Source: an uncultured Prevotella sp. (GTDB lineage Bacteria; Bacteroidota; Bacteroidia; Bacteroidales; Bacteroidaceae). Taken from it: DNA of 34,738 bases. A program made the translations under genes and the position numbers. Shown here piece after piece: positions 7,620-16,789 of the stretch. Location of the stretch: positions 1 through 34,738 of the forward strand of contig CAJOPT010000069.1 of assembly GCA_905236455.1 (NCBI GenBank). Reading direction: 5' to 3'. Positions within the stretch are counted from its first letter, which is position 1, and each line of letters opens with the position of its first letter. Under the pieces are notes generated by a model. That model searched no databases. It saw only the letters and a list, made by a program, of their open reading frames with translations, and had not been told where the DNA came from.

Positions 7620-8477
7620 TTAATCGACCATTACAAGTGAGTGACCTGTCAACAGCAAAACGATGATGATGCCGCCAACAATGATGCGGTATATTCCGAA
7701 GGCCTTGAAACCATATTTCGTAAGGAATGCTACGAACCATTTCATGGCAAGTAATGCTACGACAAACGCCACAGCACATCCCAGCAAGAGCATAGTGATG
7801 TTGTGAGAGGTTGCCCATGTCGCATCTTCCTTCAACAAGTCGAGCAAGTCAAGCAGTGTAGCCCCTGCCATCGTCGGCACGGCGAGAAAGAAAGAGAACT
7901 CGGCGGCACGCTTACGAGTCAGTCCTTGTGCCATACCTCCCACGATGGTAGCCATAGAACGGGACACACCAGGGATAACCGATATACACTGGTAAAGACC
8001 TATGTTGAACGCACGCCTCTCGTTTAGCTTTGTGGCATCATTGCCTTTGTTGAACAGCTTGTCGCAAAACAACATGAATATACCACCTACAACCAACATG
8101 ATTGCAACGACCTCTACGCTGTCGAGCAACCAGTCAAGCAATCCGGATTTCTTAGCAGCGAGACCTATTACGACCGCAGGCAGCACACCAACGATGAGCA
8201 GCCAGTAGAAGCTATACTTGTGTCTCAGTCTCTGCAGAAGCGAGCTACCCTCGGGGGCAGGAGTATTGTCGAATTGGAAGAAACGCTTCCAGTAGAGACA
8301 CACCACCGACAGGATAGCGCCAAACTGTATGATAAAAGTAAAGGCATGTACAAACGGGTCGCCTTGTTCTATCCCCAACAGGTTCTGCGTGATAATCATG
8401 TGACCTGTAGATGAGACTGGCAGGAACTCTGTCAGTCCCTCGACAATAGCGATGATAATTGTCTCAACCCAAGTCAT
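7620..8477 (-). CDS. uppP: Undecaprenyl-diphosphate phosphatase
   Basis: 285 residues, a polytopic inner-membrane protein of the BacA/UppP family. It dephosphorylates undecaprenyl pyrophosphate to recycle the lipid carrier for peptidoglycan and glycans, and gives bacitracin tolerance. The two family motifs are clear: EGLTEFLPVSSTGH at residues 14-27 and VIPGVSRSMATI near residue 165. About seven to eight hydrophobic segments are visible. Its ATG overlaps the DUF3098 stop by four bases (ATGA), and its stop touches truB. Confidence 0.95.
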   Translation of the reverse strand: MTWVETIIIAIVEGLTEFLPVSSTGHMIITQNLLGIEQGDPFVHAFTFIIQFGAILSVVCLYWKRFFQFDNTPAPEGSSLLQRLRHKYSFYWLLIVGVLPAVVIGLAAKKSGLLDWLLDSVEVVAIMLVVGGIFMLFCDKLFNKGNDATKLNERRAFNIGLYQCISVIPGVSRSMATIVGGMAQGLTRKRAAEFSFFLAVPTMAGATLLDLLDLLKEDATWATSHNITMLLLGCAVAFVVALLAMKWFVAFLTKYGFKAFGIYRIIVGGIIIVLLLTGHSLVMVD

Positions 8478-8725
8478 TTCTCATTTTCCTCCTTGGCATC
8501 ATCTTTCGGCTTATATACGATGGCGACAATAATGGATACAAAACCCAGGAAGGTCACCACTGGAGCCACCTTTATATGGCGAGCGTCAAATATTGTCGGA
8601 TCGAAAGCCTTGTCTGTCGACTCTCCGCCGCTCATCAGTATTAATCCCAGGATGACAATAGCCATACCTATTGCCAACATGATAAAATTCATTTTTCCGA
8701 ATGCAAGATTCCTCTTATTATCCAT
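8474..8725 (-). CDS. DUF3098 small membrane protein
   Basis: 83 residues with two membrane segments (residues about 13-32 and 56-72) and a charged C-terminus (KPKDDAKEENEK). The conserved LAFGKMNFIMLAIGMA and DARHIKVAPVVTFLGF identify DUF3098, a Bacteroidota family of unknown function usually encoded between ftsX and uppP, as here. It starts 12 bases after ftsX and overlaps uppP by four bases. The constant location suggests a link to cell-envelope growth, but no function is established. Confidence 0.85.
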   Translation of the reverse strand: MDNKRNLAFGKMNFIMLAIGMAIVILGLILMSGGESTDKAFDPTIFDARHIKVAPVVTFLGFVSIIVAIVYKPKDDAKEENEK

Positions 8726-8737
8726 TTCTCTATTAAA

Positions 8738-9616
8738 TTAAATCTTATACAAATCACCCGCTTTCATTCGCAAGAACTTATTAACCGACAACCAAGCGCA
8801 TACTGTGGTTATCAAAATACCAAACAGCAAGACAGCACTGCCTGTTATTATAAGCACCTCGTTATTTATTACCGTTGTCATATCCGGCTCATAATAATAT
8901 AGAGCATATATACCACACCCAAGTACGAATATGGCAATAAAGGCAGACAAGAGACCTTGCCCTATCGCATTCCTTATGAAAGGTCTTCTGATGAATCCCC
9001 ACGACGCCCCTACCAGTTTCATAGTATGGATTGAGAAGCGGCGAGCATATATAGCCAGTCTGATGGTATTATTAATCAGAGAGAATGAGACGACGGCGAG
9101 CAATGCTGCCAATATCAGTAACACAATACTTATTTTTCTCAACGTAGAGTTCACGCTCTCTATCAGATCCTTCCTGTAGTCAATGTCAGAGACGCCATGA
9201 TAGTTCCTCAACTCCTTAGATATCCATTGTATAGAGTCATTGTTGGCATAGTCGGCATGAAGCTGTATCTCTATGCTGGCAGTAAACGGATTCTCGCCAG
9301 CAAACTCACGCGGGTCGGCACCGAGTTCTTTCGTGCCCTCCTTTAGCGCATCCTCCTTGCTAACATAATGTAATCCCGTGATATACCTGAGTTTTTGCAC
9401 TCTCTTACAAACTGCCAGAGCCTCTCCAGACGAAGTCTCCGGTGAAAGAATCATTGTTACTGTAAGGTTCTCCTTAACATATTGAGACAGATTGCGTCCG
9501 GTAAGAACGGTTAATACAACCATACCCAAAAGAATCAGTACCAAAGCAGTGCTGATACACAACGTAATAACCTGCAGGCTACGGCGTCTGCGGGCTTTAT
9601 TTCTTTTCTTTCCCAT
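8738..9616 (-). CDS. ftsX: Cell-division ABC transporter permease FtsX
   Basis: 292 residues. FtsX is the membrane partner of FtsE and relays division signals to peptidoglycan hydrolases. It shows a basic N-terminus (KKRNKARRRR), TM1 at about 16-37, a periplasmic loop with NLTVTMIL and GENPF (about 40-160), and three further TM segments at about 165-185, 215-240 and 260-280, the FtsX topology. ftsE is not in the window. It is the first gene of the six-gene leftward operon; the promoter is probably at 9697-9704. Confidence 0.9.
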   Translation of the reverse strand: MGKKRNKARRRRSLQVITLCISTALVLILLGMVVLTVLTGRNLSQYVKENLTVTMILSPETSSGEALAVCKRVQKLRYITGLHYVSKEDALKEGTKELGADPREFAGENPFTASIEIQLHADYANNDSIQWISKELRNYHGVSDIDYRKDLIESVNSTLRKISIVLLILAALLAVVSFSLINNTIRLAIYARRFSIHTMKLVGASWGFIRRPFIRNAIGQGLLSAFIAIFVLGCGIYALYYYEPDMTTVINNEVLIITGSAVLLFGILITTVCAWLSVNKFLRMKAGDLYKI

Positions 9617-9671
9617 CTTATCAAATTCTTTTAGTCACTCTGTTTTATAAAAGCGTACTTAAGAAACGATT

Positions 9672-9704
9672 GGGCATTAATGCCCGAAATTCGCCACAAA
9701 AGTA
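9672..9704 (-). promoter_or_regulatory. Promoter and leader palindrome of the ftsX operon
   Basis: The minus strand reads TACTTTTG at 9697-9704. Just downstream in the presumed leader is a perfect 14-base palindrome, gggcattaatgccc, at 9672-9685. No good -33 TTG is seen. The palindrome may be a protein site or a small leader hairpin. Confidence 0.45.
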
Positions 9705-9771
9705 ATATAAAATGTGCGGATAAAAGAGGGTTTAACATTCATTAATAACTCTTATGGCACCAGAAGAGAAA

Positions 9772-9817
9772 TCTTATAAACATTGTCTAAGAGTCTGCGC
9801 CGTAGGCGACAGACTCT
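9772..9817 (+). repeat. Double-hairpin palindromic repeat, copy A (antisense, rmuC 3' end)
   Basis: It contains acattgtctaagagtctg followed by a hairpin of agagtctg-cgcc (9790-9801) and ggcgacagactct (9805-9817) with a one-base bulge. The first hairpin of the full element is not recognisable here. The copy is antisense to rmuC and encodes its last nine residues and TAG stop. Confidence 0.8.
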
Positions 9818-11106
9818 GGTATCTGCTTCTTCGGATTGATACCAAGCTCCTTCATTCCGTCAAGCCTCCGGATAATATTACCTTTGCCATGGCGCAACTG
9901 GTTTTTCGCCTTGTCAAAGTCATCCCGCAAACGGACGATGTCGCCCTCTATCTTAACAAATGTCTCTGCGAAGGTCACAAACTTATCGTAAAGGTCATTA
10001 GACTGCCTTAATATCTCTTCCACATTTTTATTCATACGATAGTTTTTCCACATCGTATGAGTCAATTGCAATGCCATAAGCAAGTTTGAGGGACTCAATA
10101 TTATGATATGTCTCTTATATGCATACTGCAATATCGAGGCATCAGTGCGTACTGCCGCGCTATATCCGCTCTCATACGGGATGAACATAAGAACATATCC
10201 GATGCAGTTAGGTACAAGACGCTCGTAATTCTTTGCGGATAACTCGTTGACATGTTCCTTTATGCTTGCCACATGGTCACGTAGGAGTTTCTCACGCACC
10301 TCCTTATCCTCTGCCTGAGTAGATGCCTGATACGCCGTCAGCGATACTTTTGCGTCTATAACAGCCCGCTCGTCATTAGGAAAGACAACGACAGCATCTG
10401 GACGGAAGTTATGACCGTCATCATCCTTGTAATTCTCCTGCAGGAAATACTGTTGGTCTTTTACCAGTCCGCTATCCTCCAGTGTCCTGTCGAGAATCAT
10501 CTCACCCCAATCACCTTGGGTCTTTGAGTCCCCTTTCAATGCCTGTGTCAATGATGACGCATCATTTCCTATGCGCTCTGTCTGTTCTCTCAGCTCTTTA
10601 ATAGTACGCTCTTGCTCATCATGAAACTTTTTCATGGCACTCTCAAAGGCCGTCTTTATCTCGGCTTTGTTCTGCACACCTTCCTTGCTATTGTCTGTGA
10701 CAGCCTTACGGAACTCCTCAAGTCGCTCACGAAGAGGAGTAAGCAATGTGTCAAGGCGTTCTTTGTTCTCTGTGTTAAGAACAGCCTTACTCTCGTTGAG
10801 CATCTGCACAGCCATGTTACGTATCTCTTCCTTCAAGAGCTTGTTCTTCTCATCATATTGACGTTGCTGCTCCAATCGCAGTTCTTCAGCATGGCTACGC
10901 ACTGACTCCAGATCTTTCTCATACTGTCGTTGTTGCTCCTGCCTACGTAACTCAGCATTCTCCCGGACATCACTCAATTGTCTTTGAGCACTTTCGCGCT
11001 CCGACTCCAATAGGGTCAGCAGCTTCATTTTTGACCCTCTTGCCCAAAGCCATGTAACGACGACACCGCAGAGTATGCCAACAATAATATATAGAACTAT
11101 ATCCAT
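9787..11106 (-). CDS. rmuC: DNA recombination protein RmuC
   Basis: 439 residues. One N-terminal membrane segment (about 3-23) is followed by a long coiled coil (about 30-200) with a short internal repeat around LRRQEQQRQYEKD and LRLEQQRQYDEK. The RmuC nuclease-like domain (PF02646) spans about 205-400 with GDWGEMILDRTLEDSGL, RPDAVVVFP and RAVIDAKVSL, a PD-(D/E)XK-type core. RmuC is thought to limit DNA inversions at short inverted repeats. The last residues (ESVAYGADS) come from an antisense copy of the palindromic repeat. It starts 30 bases after the GH31 stop and has no clear promoter, so it may share the GH2-GH31 transcript. Confidence 0.92.
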   Translation of the reverse strand: MDIVLYIIVGILCGVVVTWLWARGSKMKLLTLLESERESAQRQLSDVRENAELRRQEQQRQYEKDLESVRSHAEELRLEQQRQYDEKNKLLKEEIRNMAVQMLNESKAVLNTENKERLDTLLTPLRERLEEFRKAVTDNSKEGVQNKAEIKTAFESAMKKFHDEQERTIKELREQTERIGNDASSLTQALKGDSKTQGDWGEMILDRTLEDSGLVKDQQYFLQENYKDDDGHNFRPDAVVVFPNDERAVIDAKVSLTAYQASTQAEDKEVREKLLRDHVASIKEHVNELSAKNYERLVPNCIGYVLMFIPYESGYSAAVRTDASILQYAYKRHIIILSPSNLLMALQLTHTMWKNYRMNKNVEEILRQSNDLYDKFVTFAETFVKIEGDIVRLRDDFDKAKNQLRHGKGNIIRRLDGMKELGINPKKQIPESVAYGADS

Positions 11107-11136
11107 TATAATAACATTACAGAAAACGACACATCA

Positions 11137-13488
11137 TCATTCATCAGGATTATTAGTGATCAACTCAACCGCTTTGTCACCAGGGCGATAGAGATAACCC
11201 ACACAGGTAGTGGCATCAGCACGGAAAGTTTTCCATTTAATCTGCTGCCAGTCAATCTTATCTGTGCTCTGAGCCACTGGTACCTGTGGAATAATCGAGC
11301 CGTCACGGACAAGGATAACACATGGTATATGCCCTGCCGATATTGTACGGTAGCCAGCATCATACACCGTCCCGTCCTGATAATCAATCCACTTACCCTC
11401 TGGCAAATATACAGTGCGCTCTTTCACATTCTCCATTAACGGAGCCACAAGAATCTGACTGCCAAACATATATTGGTCCTCACAATACCATGCGCCATTG
11501 TCTTTTGGAAACTCCACAAACATAGCCCTTACCATAGGTAAGCCTTTCTCCGTACAGAGTTTTGCTTGAGCATACACATAGGGCATAAGCTGGTATTTCA
11601 TCTCAGCCGCATCACGGAAAGCATCCGTAAACGACTCGCTGATAAGCCACGGCTCTGTAGGAGGAGCGCCATGAGCACGAGTGTGCGACGATAAGAACCC
11701 GAAAGGAAGCCAACGGCGATAAATGTCTTCTGGTGACGCCGTAACAAATCCACCCATATCATGACTCCAGAACGAGAATCCGCTGAGTCCCAAAGACAAT
11801 CCACCACGGAGGTCACCCATCATACCCGTATTGTTTGTGGCAGCATCGCCTCCCCAATGCAAAGGATAGCGTTGTGAGCCAGCCCATGCCGACCGTGCCC
11901 AAATGACACCTTCTCCGCTATTCTCCTTAACAGCGGTCCACAATGCTTTGTTGTATCTCAGAGGATAGAGATTATGCTCATAGAAGCCTGTCTTGCCAGA
12001 TGCGTACAGACCGTTATACGGTGCTGCCTCACCGAAATCACACTTGATGGCACCGACGCCCTGCTGAATCAAATGTGCTATCTTAGCCTGGTACCAGCTC
12101 ACCGTCTTTGGATTGGACAAATCGAGCACGGCATCCTCATACGGCATTCCTCCCATGGCATTCCTCACATGCATGCCTTCACTTACAAGCTCATTGAAAT
12201 AACGATTCTTCGGGGTAAAATAAGGCAACTGCCACAGACAAGTATGGAAGCCATCCTTTTTCAGTTTCTTGAGCATACCGACAGGGTCTTTGAAGCGATC
12301 TTTGGCAAACTCATAGTCACACTGCCAGTCAACACCAAACCATCCTGTATCGAAATGGATTACGTCCGATGGTATCTTGTGTTCCCTCAACTGTCGCGCA
12401 ATCTCTAATCCCTCCTCCTGCGAGAAGTATGTGATACGGCTCATCCATGTTCCAAAGGTCCACAATGGAAGCATCGGTGACTTACCCGTAACATTGGTGT
12501 ATTCATCGAGAATATCCTTCGGTTCTCCGAAGAACACGAAGAGGTCTACCTTCTCATCGCCCATATACAGTCGCTGAGCGCCAATGTAACTGGCACCGAA
12601 ATCGCATGTCACAGGAGCTGAGGTGTGCATGAACACTCCATAGCCACGGTTGGAGAAATAGAACGGCACAGGTTTATACATACCATCTGTCTCGGGACCT
12701 TGCGGGTCGGTGACTGAGAGATGTACCTTCTGTCCCACCTTGTTGAGTTTTGTGAACGACTCTCCGCAACCATATATCCTCTCGTTAGGTGAAAGTAAGA
12801 ACACGGGGTTCACACTACGCGAATTGTCACTGCCTCGTTTGATGAAACAGAACGGTATGAGCTTCACCTGTGTGGAGTCGTTGTCTATGATATGGCGGCT
12901 CTGTGTTAGTATGCGCCCGTTCTTGTCGCGCAGTATGATACGCCACGGGTGCTTCTGAATCTCCACCATGCCCTGTGCCGATTTGTAAACTATGACCTTG
13001 CCATTGTCACTACCCTTCCATCCATTAGCTGTAGCGGTATTCATCGCAATATGTTTGCTTATAAACTCCGGTGAAAACATCGGGTCATCAGCATCCTCGT
13101 CCTTCGGCTCTATGGGTGTCGTCAGCATGGTTATACGCACCGTCCTGTCATCGATAAACCGAAAGCGTATCTTCAGGTCGGGATCGTTGTCATACTGTGT
13201 ATCAGGAAAGTCGAGCATCTGCATTCTCACCGGCCAATAGCCATTGAGGTTGAAAGCCTGCCGTGGCGACAACCTATAACGTTTCCAGTTGAGCATTCCC
13301 GTACCGTTATCAACATTGAATGAGCTGAGCGAGTCAGCAAAGAAATAGGTGTTCGACAGGTCGGAAAAGTCGGTTGACATATCTTTTGCGTTGGCTTGCA
13401 AGTACTGCACACCCGCATTTGTCTGAATCTGAGCGGAACATGTAACTGACAATGCCGCCGCTACAATAATAGAATATATTTTTCTCAT
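11137..13488 (-). CDS. GH31 glycosidase, probable alpha-xylosidase
   Basis: 783 residues with a Sec signal peptide (about 1-19, ending TCSAQ). After an N-terminal beta-sandwich (about 30-340), the GH31 barrel shows FDTGWFGVDWQCDYEF (380-394), the nucleophile Asp484 in AIKCDFGEAAP, and acid/base Asp548 in LHWGGDAATNN, then FSFWSHDMGGF. The CDFGE form of the nucleophile motif resembles alpha-xylosidases of the YicI type rather than alpha-glucosidases, so removal of alpha-xylosyl residues is likely; this is inference from motif. Its ATG lies two bases from the GH2 stop, so the two are translationally coupled. No lipobox is evident, so the product is probably periplasmic. Confidence 0.88.
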   Translation of the reverse strand: MRKIYSIIVAAALSVTCSAQIQTNAGVQYLQANAKDMSTDFSDLSNTYFFADSLSSFNVDNGTGMLNWKRYRLSPRQAFNLNGYWPVRMQMLDFPDTQYDNDPDLKIRFRFIDDRTVRITMLTTPIEPKDEDADDPMFSPEFISKHIAMNTATANGWKGSDNGKVIVYKSAQGMVEIQKHPWRIILRDKNGRILTQSRHIIDNDSTQVKLIPFCFIKRGSDNSRSVNPVFLLSPNERIYGCGESFTKLNKVGQKVHLSVTDPQGPETDGMYKPVPFYFSNRGYGVFMHTSAPVTCDFGASYIGAQRLYMGDEKVDLFVFFGEPKDILDEYTNVTGKSPMLPLWTFGTWMSRITYFSQEEGLEIARQLREHKIPSDVIHFDTGWFGVDWQCDYEFAKDRFKDPVGMLKKLKKDGFHTCLWQLPYFTPKNRYFNELVSEGMHVRNAMGGMPYEDAVLDLSNPKTVSWYQAKIAHLIQQGVGAIKCDFGEAAPYNGLYASGKTGFYEHNLYPLRYNKALWTAVKENSGEGVIWARSAWAGSQRYPLHWGGDAATNNTGMMGDLRGGLSLGLSGFSFWSHDMGGFVTASPEDIYRRWLPFGFLSSHTRAHGAPPTEPWLISESFTDAFRDAAEMKYQLMPYVYAQAKLCTEKGLPMVRAMFVEFPKDNGAWYCEDQYMFGSQILVAPLMENVKERTVYLPEGKWIDYQDGTVYDAGYRTISAGHIPCVILVRDGSIIPQVPVAQSTDKIDWQQIKWKTFRADATTCVGYLYRPGDKAVELITNNPDE

Positions 13489-13490
13489 AA

Positions 13491-15959
13491 CTAAAAACTA
13501 TAAGTTCCATCCTTCAGACCAATACTCTTTGCCTTCAGGATGCCGTGTCCTCTAACTACAACTATACACTTACCAAAGAAAGCCTTGCGTTTATTATCCT
13601 TAAAACGCTCCATGGAGGTCTGACAACCGTTGTCAACACCGACAATCTCAAGATTGCCAGTGGTCTCAAACATTACCTGGTTTTCTGCCCAAGGACAAAG
13701 GTTGCCGTCCTTGTCCACAACCTCAACGTTGATGAAGGTAAGATCCTTGCCTTGATAGTCTGTGTTCAGAGTCAACCGGTCTGCTTGTCCCGCAGTACGG
13801 ATAGTCTTCTCCCTTACCTGTTTTCCATCCTTGTAAGCAACTACCCTCACCTCTCCGGGTTCATATTGCACACGCCACATAACATGATACTCATGCTCTC
13901 CCTTCCTGCGAGTGCCCTGACTCTTGCCGTTTATGAAAAGCTCCACCTCATCGGCATTGTTATAGTAGCACCACATATCGATGGTCTGTCCTTCTATCCA
14001 GTTCCAATGAGGGAAGAGATGGAGCACTGGCTTCTGTGTCCATTCACTCTGATACATGTAATAGATGTCCTTGGGGAAACCTGCCAAGTCAATAATGCCA
14101 AAATATGAGCTACGGGCTGGAAAACCGTATGGAGTTGGTTCTCCTATATAGTCGAAGCCAGTCCATAGGAACTGCCCTCCCACAAAAGGATTATGCTTCA
14201 CGACATCCCATGTCTCCTCATGGGTGCTACTCCAAGAAGCATGCATGTTGTCGTATGCCGAACACATATACGACGGGTCTGTATATGGCAGCCACCACTC
14301 CTTCGGAGCTACGTAGATACTGTCACTCGGCATCATATAGTAGCCACGGGTCTGCAAGGCGCTGACGCTCTCACTGAATATGAACGGCTTGCCCGGGAAG
14401 TTTTTCGGCACATCATTCACCCACTGGTGATGGTAGTTGAAGCCGACAACATCTATAGCGCCACTCTTAAACAGGTGATTGTTAGGATCTGGCTCGTTAC
14501 ATCCAGCGGTGATAGGGCGTGTGTTGTCATACCGTTTTACGATCTCAGCCAAATGCTGCGTAAGCAGTGACTGGACCGAAAGCTCACCATCCTTGGCGAG
14601 TGTCGAGGAATCGTGACCGGCATTAAGAATAAGATTCGCCTGTTCTAAGGTCAGCGTATCCGCATCAGCAGACGACCACTGCTCCAACACCTCATTACCA
14701 ATCGACCACATCATAACGCTCGGATGGTTACGGTCACGCAGTATGAGGTCGCTCAGGTCACGCTCATGCCATTCGTCAAAGAAGCGCGCGTAGTCATTTT
14801 GCGTTTTCTTCCTACGCCACATATCAAACGACTCATCCATAACGACAAACCCCATTGTATCACACATATTCAACAACTCTGGAGCGGGCGGATTGTGGGA
14901 ACAGCGAATAGCATTAACTCCCATGGCTTTTAGCTTTATAAGCTTACGATGCATTGCATCCTCGCTTACCGCCGCACCGAGACATCCGAAATCATGATGC
15001 TCACATACACCGTTAAGCTTGATATTCTCACCATTGAGCCAGAAACCTGTCTCTGCGTCGAAACGGAAATCGCGGAAGCCTGTCGGAGTATCGTAAGTAT
15101 CCACAACTTTTCCGCCTTGCATGACTTCCGTTCGTAACGTGTATACATAGGGATCATTGACAGACCATAGATGAGGCTCCTCAACCTTCATAGTAGACCA
15201 GATTCCATGACTGATTCCATGACTCTCTTTAATAACATTTCCAGAAGCGTCGTACAAAATGTTACGCACCTTAGTATCTGCTGTCGCGTTAACAAGTGTG
15301 ACATAGTTTTCCAAACACCACCAGCGTCTGCCTCCCATTTCAACTTTAGAAGCACGTACACGAGTGCCCCAATGATCCACATGCGTCTTTCCGGTTGCAG
15401 TCAGCCACACATGGCGATATATACCGCAACCAGAATACCATCTGGAATTGGGTTGGTCACTATTGTCAACCTTTACAGCTATGACATTATCCCCCACCTT
15501 ATTTATATATGGGGTAAGGTCATATTCAAAAGAGCTGTATCCATAAGGACGGTATCCTAATTTTTGTCCATTGATGTATACAGTGGCATTCATATATACG
15601 CCATCAAACTCAATATAATAATTAGAATAAGATTGCCCCGATCGTGCCTTCTTGCTCACTTTTCCCTTAGTCAATTCCTCCAAGGTGAAATGCTTTCTAT
15701 ACCACCCTATTCCACCAGGTAGCGCACCGCCACCTGCACCTGACGGATTTCCCACATGGAAATCACCCTCTATTGCCCAATCGTGCGGTAACGACAGACA
15801 CCGCCATTGGGAATCGTCATATTTTACTTCTGACATTTGGGGGTCATCGCCAAGAGCAAACAACCAGCCCTCGTCAAAGCTCTGACGGTTACGGGCAGAT
15901 GCGGGCATCGTCCCCAACAGCATAACTGCCACCAAAGAAAATAAGGTCTTTCGTATCAT
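13491..15959 (-). CDS. GH2 glycosidase, probable beta-galactosidase
   Basis: 822 residues with a signal peptide (about 1-22, LLGTMPASARN). Domains: galactose-binding-like N-terminus (about 28-190), immunoglobulin-like GH2 domain (about 200-300), TIM barrel (about 305-600), DUF4982 (about 635-705) and a final Ig-like domain. The acid/base Glu423 is in MWSIGNEV and the nucleophile Glu530 in FIFSESVS. LPHDWAIEG and GGIGWYRKHF fit Bacteroidota beta-galactosidase-like GH2 enzymes; beta-glucuronidase or other GH2 activities cannot be excluded. It heads an operon with the GH31 gene behind a promoter at 15989. Confidence 0.88.
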   Translation of the reverse strand: MIRKTLFSLVAVMLLGTMPASARNRQSFDEGWLFALGDDPQMSEVKYDDSQWRCLSLPHDWAIEGDFHVGNPSGAGGGALPGGIGWYRKHFTLEELTKGKVSKKARSGQSYSNYYIEFDGVYMNATVYINGQKLGYRPYGYSSFEYDLTPYINKVGDNVIAVKVDNSDQPNSRWYSGCGIYRHVWLTATGKTHVDHWGTRVRASKVEMGGRRWWCLENYVTLVNATADTKVRNILYDASGNVIKESHGISHGIWSTMKVEEPHLWSVNDPYVYTLRTEVMQGGKVVDTYDTPTGFRDFRFDAETGFWLNGENIKLNGVCEHHDFGCLGAAVSEDAMHRKLIKLKAMGVNAIRCSHNPPAPELLNMCDTMGFVVMDESFDMWRRKKTQNDYARFFDEWHERDLSDLILRDRNHPSVMMWSIGNEVLEQWSSADADTLTLEQANLILNAGHDSSTLAKDGELSVQSLLTQHLAEIVKRYDNTRPITAGCNEPDPNNHLFKSGAIDVVGFNYHHQWVNDVPKNFPGKPFIFSESVSALQTRGYYMMPSDSIYVAPKEWWLPYTDPSYMCSAYDNMHASWSSTHEETWDVVKHNPFVGGQFLWTGFDYIGEPTPYGFPARSSYFGIIDLAGFPKDIYYMYQSEWTQKPVLHLFPHWNWIEGQTIDMWCYYNNADEVELFINGKSQGTRRKGEHEYHVMWRVQYEPGEVRVVAYKDGKQVREKTIRTAGQADRLTLNTDYQGKDLTFINVEVVDKDGNLCPWAENQVMFETTGNLEIVGVDNGCQTSMERFKDNKRKAFFGKCIVVVRGHGILKAKSIGLKDGTYSF

Positions 15960-15988
15960 AGATTGTCTTGCTTATTTCAAATACGTTG

Positions 15989-16045
15989 CAAAGATACTAA
16001 AAATCTGAGTAAGCGAGAGCAAGAAAGCTTGTTTTTTTCTTCGCC
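15989..16045 (-). promoter_or_regulatory. GH2-GH31 operon promoter within a promoter-type repeat
   Basis: The minus strand reads TATCTTTG at 15989-15996, about 30 bases before the GH2 start. The adjoining aaaatctgagtaagcgagag (15999-16018) is shared with the mtnN promoter region (reverse strand of 1450-1472) and, partly, with the promoter at 30030. A TTG lies at 16020-16022, a 23-base spacing. Confidence 0.6.
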
Positions 16046-16597
16046 TTAGTGTGCTAATTCTTTTCTCGGCAGCCTTACGGCTGGAAATTATACAAAATTA
16101 AAAACAAAATTACACTGTTTTATCGTTTTTTCCAATTCTTTATGCCATCTTTCTGCCAATCACTGATTTTACGGAGCCTTTTAAACAAAGGCGTTAACGA
16201 TGTTAACGTCAGAAAAAAGACAAAGGGAAAAACTGCACCGAGAAGACATGACCTCTGCTGCCACCGGACGTGCCCTCTGCCGCCTCCCCCTCATCCCGCA
16301 CTTGATGCGGGATCTCCTACTGCCCCCACTCATCCCTACTCCCTCACCGGTGAAACGATAAAAATGATAAAACTGGAAATCCCGCATCAAGTGCGGGATG
16401 AGGGAGGAGGGTGCGGGATGAGGGGAGGCATCCATATCCGATATAGCATGAGACGGTGAAACCGTCACCACTCAATAACCTGTGGTGCTCGCTTGAGACT
16501 GCAAAGGATTGACAAAAAAATCTGTTTCTTAAGTCCCTTTCTTCAAGCTTTTTCTCAAACGGCATAATCAGATGTAATCATTCAATTTATATCACAG
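16046..16597. other. Gene-free stretch with nested inverted repeats
   Basis: The 830 bases between the GH2 start and the ATPase gene hold no convincing protein gene. They contain the GH2 promoter repeat, the 25-base inverted repeats at 16289-16403 with a half copy at 16411-16423, a small hairpin gacggt/accgtc at 16452-16466, and the ATPase gene promoter. Short reading frames here span the inverted repeats, overlap on both strands and look non-coding. Confidence 0.6.
16289..16403. repeat. Perfect 25-base inverted repeats, each itself a palindrome
   Basis: The left arm 16289-16313 and right arm 16379-16403 are exact reverse complements separated by 65 bases. Each arm contains an internal hairpin: atcccgca at 16293-16300 with tgcgggat at 16306-16313, and the same pair at 16379-16399. 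A third half copy (gtgcgggatgagg) follows at 16411-16423. The region can fold as two hairpins or one long cruciform. Confidence 0.9.
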
Positions 16598-16699
16598 ATG
16601 GAAAAGATCATTGACAGAGAATCTGAAGTAGAATAAAACGTCCATAACGAAAACAAAAATCAAAATAAAGAAGACTGCGCAAAAAAACATTGATTTTTC

Positions 16700-16729
16700 T
16701 TGCCACATTAAGAAATTATTATAACTTTG
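16700..16729 (+). promoter_or_regulatory. Promoter of the AAA-ATPase/PD-(D/E)XK gene
   Basis: TTG at 16700-16702, exactly 19 bases, then TAACTTTG at 16722-16729, a full match to the Bacteroidota -33/-7 pattern. The leader would be about 55 bases. Confidence 0.7.
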
Positions 16730-16789
16730 CAATCGGATGAGAAGCGTTTCCCTCCACATTACATATAAATATATACCACATTAGGACGT

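Noticed and set aside
8610..8640. gtctgtcgactctccgccg in the DUF3098 gene
   Set aside because: Only short resemblance to the palindromic repeat, with no pairing arms or spacer.
9754..10011. 85-residue plus-strand reading frame opposite rmuC
   Set aside because: It is antisense to a well-supported gene, begins in a palindromic repeat and has no recognisable motif or promoter.
16142..16471. Overlapping reading frames of about 100 residues on both strands
   Set aside because: They run through the nested inverted repeats, have proline/arginine-rich low-complexity products and no promoter or domain.
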